Source: an uncultured Eubacteriales bacterium
GTDB taxonomy: Bacteria; Bacillota; Clostridia; Christensenellales; Borkfalkiaceae
Assembly (NCBI GenBank): GCA_900556195.1
Contig: USOJ01000019.1
Coordinates: 1-10,189, forward strand
Reading direction: 5' to 3'
DNA: 10,189 nucleotides
In this document: positions 6,889 to 10,189 of the stretch, piece after piece
Layout of the letters: every line of letters begins with the position of its first letter
Position numbering within the stretch: position 1 is the first letter of the stretch
The notes under the pieces: model-generated
Seen by the model: the letters and a program-made list of their open reading frames with translations, nothing else
Told to the model about the DNA's origin: nothing
Database searches by the model: none
Program-made: the position numbers and the translations under genes

Positions 6889-7356
6889 TTATCTTTTCAA
6901 AATAGGAATAATTTCTTCGGGAACGAAGTCTTTTACGTCGCGGTTAAATTCGAGAAGTTCTCTTACCGCCGTAGAACTCACCTGCACGCTTTTTACGCTT
7001 GCGGGGATATAAATCGTTACGAGTTCCGGCATAAGGCTTGCGTTGACGAAGTTTATATCGTTTTCATACTCGTAATCTCTGCCGTTTCTTAAGCCTCTGA
7101 CGTAGTAAACGGCGTTTTCTTTTTTCATAAGGTCGACGAGCAATCCGTCGTGATAGACGACTTTTACGTTTTTATATTTTTTTACGACCGCTTCGAGCAT
7201 TTCGATACGTTTTTCGACCGAAAACATAGCCGATTTTTTTACGTTTATGCAGAGCGCGACGACTACTTCGTCAAAGAGTTTACTGCACTTTGCGATAATA
7301 TCGTCGTGCCCTTTTGTTACGGGGTCGAAAGTCCCCGCGAATACGCATTTTTTCAT
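6889..7356 (-). CDS. coaD: Phosphopantetheine adenylyltransferase CoaD
   Basis: CoaD catalyses the fourth step of coenzyme A synthesis, joining 4'-phosphopantetheine and ATP to make dephospho-CoA in the cytoplasm. The 155-residue chain is complete and close to the usual 160. It shows AGTFDPVTKGHDD (7-19) with the TxGH nucleotidyltransferase motif, RGLRNGRDYEYE (87-98) of the nucleotide-binding site, and VSSTAVRE (126-133). The gene overlaps the end of rsmD by 4 bp, and its ribosome-binding site (GAGGTT, 7362-7367) lies in the last rsmD codons. rsmD-coaD is a widely conserved pair, ylbH-ylbI in Bacillus subtilis. The fold is the same as NadD's, but the TKGH and SSTAVRE motifs separate the two. 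Confidence 0.97.
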   Translation of the reverse strand: MKKCVFAGTFDPVTKGHDDIIAKCSKLFDEVVVALCINVKKSAMFSVEKRIEMLEAVVKKYKNVKVVYHDGLLVDLMKKENAVYYVRGLRNGRDYEYENDINFVNASLMPELVTIYIPASVKSVQVSSTAVRELLEFNRDVKDFVPEEIIPILKR

Positions 7357-7877
7357 TTTTTAACCTCGTAAAAGTCGAAAGTAGCCACGCCGTAACGGCG
7401 GGTATCGACTATTTTAAGTCCGCAAAGGTCGCCCCTACTTTCGCCCGAATGTTCGTAAATTATATAAGCGTTTTTTAAGTATTCGTTTTCCGCAATAGCC
7501 GCAAGTACGTCTTCTGCGTTTGCCGCGTAGGGCGGGTCGAGAAAGATATAATCGTATTTTTCTTTTAACCGCGCAACGAAAGAAAGCGCGTCGGAATTTA
7601 CTATCCGAACGTTTGCGTCAAGCGTTTTCGCGTTTTCGCGGGATAAAGTTACGCTCTCCTTCGCAAGGTCTACGAGGGTAACGTTTTCAGCACCCCTCGA
7701 AGCGGCTTCAAGCCCGACCGCGCCCGTGCCGCAATACAGGTCGAGAAAAGAATCACCGGAAATATTGCCTAAAATATTGAAAAGGGCTTCTCTCGCTCTG
7801 TCGGAAGTGGGGCGAACTTCTCTGCCGTTAAACTCTTTGAGTTTTCTGCCCCTGTATAAGCCCGCTATTATTCTCAT
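7353..7877 (-). CDS. rsmD: 16S rRNA (guanine-966-N2)-methyltransferase RsmD
   Basis: RsmD uses S-adenosylmethionine to methylate G966 (E. coli numbering) of 16S rRNA, near the decoding region of the small subunit. The 174-residue protein begins MRIIAG like other family members, which supports the start. It then has RPTSDRAREALFNIL (22-36, the RNA/substrate motif), FLDLYCGTGAVGLEA (44-58, SAM-binding motif I), V69-D70 at the end of the next strand, and the catalytic DPPY (114-117). Its start overlaps the queH stop by 4 bp (ATGA) and its stop overlaps the coaD start in the same way, so translation is likely coupled on both sides. Confidence 0.96.
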   Translation of the reverse strand: MRIIAGLYRGRKLKEFNGREVRPTSDRAREALFNILGNISGDSFLDLYCGTGAVGLEAASRGAENVTLVDLAKESVTLSRENAKTLDANVRIVNSDALSFVARLKEKYDYIFLDPPYAANAEDVLAAIAENEYLKNAYIIYEHSGESRGDLCGLKIVDTRRYGVATFDFYEVKK

Positions 7878-8503
7878 TCTTCGTCATCTGCCTTTATATG
7901 CGCGTATTTGGAATATATGCAACCGCAATAGTTCTGGCGGTATAATTCGTTTTTTTGCGACAACTCGCACGAGCGTTGATATCCGCCGCGTTTTTTGAAA
8001 TCGCTTGGTAAAAACTCTACGCCGTATTTCACTTCCGCCGCTTTGCCTATCTCGTTTATAATATCCGCGTTTTTGTGCGGAGATACGGTCAAGGTAGTGC
8101 AAAAATAGCGATAACCGCCTTCTTTGGCGACTTTTGCCGTTTCGTAAAGGCGCAATTCAAAGCACTTTTCGCAGCGTTTGCCGCCTTCGGGTTCTTTATT
8201 TAAGCCCTTCGCGACGTCGAAAAACTCAACCGCTTTATACCTGCCTTCGATTAAATTTACCCTGTCGCCGTAAGTTTCTTTAAGGTATCGTTTCTGTTCG
8301 TTAAGCCTTAAATTATATTCTTCGCTTTCGGTAACGTTGGGGTTGAAATAAAAGACGGTTACGGTAAAATTTTCGATAAGTCTTTCTATGACCGCCGTCG
8401 AACACGGCGCGCAACAACTGTGAAGCAAAAGCGAAGGTCTTTCGTCCGCCGAAAAGCCGTCGATTATCTTTTGCATTTCGAGGTCGTAATTTATCTTGTT
8501 CAT
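7874..8503 (-). CDS. queH: Epoxyqueuosine reductase QueH
   Basis: QueH (formerly DUF208) performs the last step of tRNA queuosine synthesis, reducing epoxyqueuosine to queuosine. It is the non-homologous counterpart of cobalamin-dependent QueG. The 209-residue protein has the adjacent-cysteine motif LLHSCCAPCS (26-35; C30, C31, C34), a second pair in RCEKCFELRL (110-119; C111, C114), TTLTVSPHKN (136-145), and a C-terminal block with C179 and CGC (193-195). Adjacent cysteines plus a CxxC pair are the known ligands of its iron-sulfur/iron centre. It overlaps both neighbours by 4 bp. No other queuosine genes are in the window, so the cell either makes the earlier intermediates elsewhere or salvages them. 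Confidence 0.93.
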   Translation of the reverse strand: MNKINYDLEMQKIIDGFSADERPSLLLHSCCAPCSTAVIERLIENFTVTVFYFNPNVTESEEYNLRLNEQKRYLKETYGDRVNLIEGRYKAVEFFDVAKGLNKEPEGGKRCEKCFELRLYETAKVAKEGGYRYFCTTLTVSPHKNADIINEIGKAAEVKYGVEFLPSDFKKRGGYQRSCELSQKNELYRQNYCGCIYSKYAHIKADDEE

Positions 8504-9507
8504 TTCTTTTCTATTCTTAACTTTTTGAGCAATTTTTCGTTGCCGAGAAGTATTCCGCCTCCGATCGCCGCGGTCATTTCGGGGTCTTCGAACACGTTGG
8601 CGCGGATTGCCATATGCTCGCGGAAGTAGCCGTCAAGCCCCGGAAGTCTGCTTACGCCGCCCGAAAAATATACGCCCGATCTTCTGATTTCGGCGGATAC
8701 TTCTGCGGGGAGTTTAGCCATAACCATGCTTGTGATTTCGAAAATTTTATCGAAAAACGCGGCGACCGGCAAAAGCACGTCGGAAGCCGAAACGGAAACC
8801 GAACGGGGTTTGCCCGACTCTATATCTCTGCCGTTTATTACGGTGCGGGTTGCGTCGCCTTCGATCAGGCTCGCAATCTGAGTTTTTATCTTTTCGGCGG
8901 TAAGCATACCGATGCGAAGTCCGAACAAATCGGCTATGCGGTTTATAATCATCGCGTCAACGTTTCTGCCGCCCATATTTACGTTTACGCCCGCGATTAC
9001 GCCGTCGAGCGATACCGCGGCTATGTTCGTCGTTCCGCCGCCCACGTCGATAATAAAGCACGGAGTGCTTTCGGATACGGGAATGCCCAACCCGAGAGCC
9101 GTCAATATGGGCGATTCGACGAAGTCTGCGTTATAGACCCCTGCGCCCGACAAAACTTTGGCGTACTTTTTGATTTCGTCGTTTTCTATTCCGCACGGAA
9201 CGGAAACGAGAGCCTTCGGACGAAGGCTTAATTTACGCAAAGTAATTTTGTTAAGAAAGTTTTCGGTCATCGCCGTGGCGTTTTTGACGTCGGCTATTTC
9301 GCCCTCGACTATCGGAAATACGATTTTTGTCGTTTCGGCGGTTTTGCCGATAAGTTTTTTCGCTTCCGAACCGACCGCCCTTATACTCGATTTTCCGTTT
9401 ACCGACAGAGCGACAACGCTCGGCTCGGACAGCACTACGCCGGAACCGAGTTGATATATAACCGTATTAACCGAACCCATATCGATTGCAATCGCGTTAT
9501 TTCTCAT
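8500..9507 (-). CDS. mreB: MreB-like actin-family rod-shape protein (divergent)
   Basis: This 335-residue actin-fold ATPase has the length of bacterial MreB. Phosphate-1 loop AIDMGSVNTVIY (7-18) with D9, family block LSEPSVVALS (26-35), FPIVEGEIADV (64-74), VSVPCGI (101-107), a retained glutamate at 131 in VESP at the position of the catalytic Glu, phosphate-2 loop IDVGGGTTNIA (153-163), and adenosine loop FSGGVSRLPGLDGY (281-294) are all present. MreB forms membrane-bound filaments that guide cell-wall synthesis. Several usually well-kept positions differ: DMGSVNT replaces DLGTANT, GGTTN replaces GGTTE, and GGVSRLPG replaces GGGALLRG. No mreC or mreD follows; the next genes are queH and rsmD. 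It could be a second paralogue (Mbl/MreBH type). It overlaps maf by 4 bp and has a strong AAGGAG site inside maf. Confidence 0.88.
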   Translation of the reverse strand: MRNNAIAIDMGSVNTVIYQLGSGVVLSEPSVVALSVNGKSSIRAVGSEAKKLIGKTAETTKIVFPIVEGEIADVKNATAMTENFLNKITLRKLSLRPKALVSVPCGIENDEIKKYAKVLSGAGVYNADFVESPILTALGLGIPVSESTPCFIIDVGGGTTNIAAVSLDGVIAGVNVNMGGRNVDAMIINRIADLFGLRIGMLTAEKIKTQIASLIEGDATRTVINGRDIESGKPRSVSVSASDVLLPVAAFFDKIFEITSMVMAKLPAEVSAEIRRSGVYFSGGVSRLPGLDGYFREHMAIRANVFEDPEMTAAIGGGILLGNEKLLKKLRIEKK

Positions 9508-10070
9508 TTCAAAAACTCCTTTAAGTTATCGTAAATTTCGCCGATCGGCAAGCCCATTACGTTGTCGTAATCGCCGTCGTAACTTTTAACGAGCGGGAAT
9601 CCGTCCTGTATTCCGTACGCCCCCGCCTTACCTTTATAAAGCCCGCTTTTAAGATACTCGCTAATCAGATCGTCGGATAAGTCGTTAAAAGTAACTTTCG
9701 TTTCGACGACGCCCGACATTCTCATTCCGTCGCGGATAAGAACGTAAGCCGTAAACACGGTATGAGTTTTGCCCGAAAAGGCTTTAAGCATACTTCCCGC
9801 TTCTTCTTCGGAAGCGGGTTTACCGTAAATTTTGCCTTCGAACGCGACTACCGTATCCGCGCCGAGTACGACCGCGCCGTTACCTTTGGCAACCCTCGAA
9901 TATACGTCTTCGGTTTTATCCAGCGCGCAACGCATGGCGAATTTTTCGGGCGAAACGCCCGTTTTGTTTTCGCTCTCTTTATCGCTTACGACTATTCCGA
10001 ATTCGTAGCCCGTTCGCGATAAAATTTCTTTTCTTCTCGGCGAGCCGCTCGCAAGTATGAGTTTACGCAT
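9504..10070 (-). CDS. maf: Maf family nucleoside triphosphate pyrophosphatase
   Basis: Maf proteins hydrolyse non-canonical or pyrimidine nucleoside triphosphates (dTTP, UTP and modified forms in the YhdE group) to monophosphates plus pyrophosphate. In Bacillus subtilis the family is linked to arrest of septum formation. The 188-residue protein is complete. It shows ASGSPRRKEIL (7-17), LGADTVV (69-75) with the catalytic Asp 72, GKP (83-85), and KAGAYGIQ (148-155). SPRR with AYGIQ fits the dTTP/UTP (YhdE) subgroup better than the YceF subgroup. It is the first gene of a six-gene operon, 30 bp downstream of a near-consensus promoter -10. A modest CAGGT element sits upstream of the ATG. maf next to mreB is a conserved arrangement in Firmicutes (maf-radC-mreB in B. 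subtilis). Confidence 0.96.
   Translation of the reverse strand: MRKLILASGSPRRKEILSRTGYEFGIVVSDKESENKTGVSPEKFAMRCALDKTEDVYSRVAKGNGAVVLGADTVVAFEGKIYGKPASEEEAGSMLKAFSGKTHTVFTAYVLIRDGMRMSGVVETKVTFNDLSDDLISEYLKSGLYKGKAGAYGIQDGFPLVKSYDGDYDNVMGLPIGEIYDNLKEFLK
9516..9521 (-). promoter_or_regulatory. Ribosome-binding site of the mreB-like gene inside maf
   Basis: AAGGAG on the minus strand ends 8 nt before the ATG at 9507. It lies in the last codons of maf (Leu-Lys-Glu-Phe), which supports this start and coupled translation from maf. Confidence 0.8.
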
Positions 10071-10099
10071 ATATGACCTGCTTGTAATATACTACTCTA

Positions 10100-10128
10100 A
10101 TTATACACTATAAGTAAGAGTTTGTAAA
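10100..10128 (-). promoter_or_regulatory. Sigma-A-type promoter of the maf operon
   Basis: On the minus strand TTTACA (10123-10128) is separated by exactly 17 nt from a perfect TATAAT (10100-10105). The predicted start lies roughly 20-25 nt before the maf ATG. It sits just downstream of the terminator that closes the neighbouring operon, so it should drive maf through rarA. Confidence 0.85.
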
Positions 10129-10131
10129 GAA

Positions 10132-10176
10132 TAAAAGCAAAAAGCCGCGGCAAATTTTACAATTTGCCGCGGCTTT
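10132..10176 (-). terminator. Intrinsic terminator of the operon entering from the right
   Basis: Perfect 16-bp arms (10141-10156 and 10161-10176) enclose the 4-nt loop TTAC. On the minus strand the stem runs into TTTTTGCTTTTATT, a good U-tract. The plus-strand exit is poorer (GCCTGTTTTT), so it mainly serves minus-strand transcription from a gene beyond 10189. Confidence 0.88.
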
Positions 10177-10189
10177 GCCTGTTTTTGAC

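Noticed and set aside
8614..9231. Plus-strand open frame (205 codons) antisense to the mreB-like gene
   Set aside because: It is fully covered by a well-recognised gene and its product shows no domain or natural start context.

Overview
The window looks like a chromosomal segment of a Gram-positive-type bacterium, most likely an uncultured member of the Clostridia (Bacillota). The reasons are gene content and arrangement. NadD is fused to a YqeK-type HD hydrolase and followed by rsfS, maf is next to an mreB-like gene, and rsmD is next to coaD. There is also a large Cys-anchored surface lipoprotein built of cadherin-like and InlB-like beta repeats, a type common in gut Firmicutes. The genus cannot be read from the sequence. 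There are no tRNA or rRNA genes, no CRISPR array and no insertion sequence.

Layout, read on the minus strand from high to low coordinates. A strong hairpin terminator (10141-10176) ends an operon lying outside the window. A clean sigma-A-type promoter (10100-10128) follows and starts a tightly packed operon: maf, mreB-like, queH, rsmD, coaD and rarA. The first four junctions are 4-bp stop/start overlaps and the fifth has a 2-bp gap. RarA ends one base from the stop of a convergent plus-strand gene (4846-5571) for an unrecognised four-helix membrane protein. Beyond that gene the minus strand resumes with nadD-yqeK and rsfS, closed by a hairpin terminator (3245-3299). Last comes a monocistronic 1018-residue lipoprotein gene (71-3127) with its own leader region containing a 20-bp palindrome.

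The operons are mostly housekeeping: nucleotide-pool sanitation (Maf), a cytoskeletal filament protein (MreB-like), tRNA queuosine synthesis (QueH), 16S rRNA methylation (RsmD), CoA and NAD synthesis (CoaD, NadD), Ap4A hydrolysis (YqeK), replication-fork rescue (RarA) and ribosome silencing (RsfS). The points most worth a second look are: the plus-strand membrane-protein gene set inside an otherwise continuous minus-strand gene run with no visible terminators or promoters around it (a possible non-contiguous operon); an MreB homologue without mreC or mreD beside it; and a lipoprotein carrying an apparently unnamed beta module of about 130 residues in two clear copies, perhaps three.
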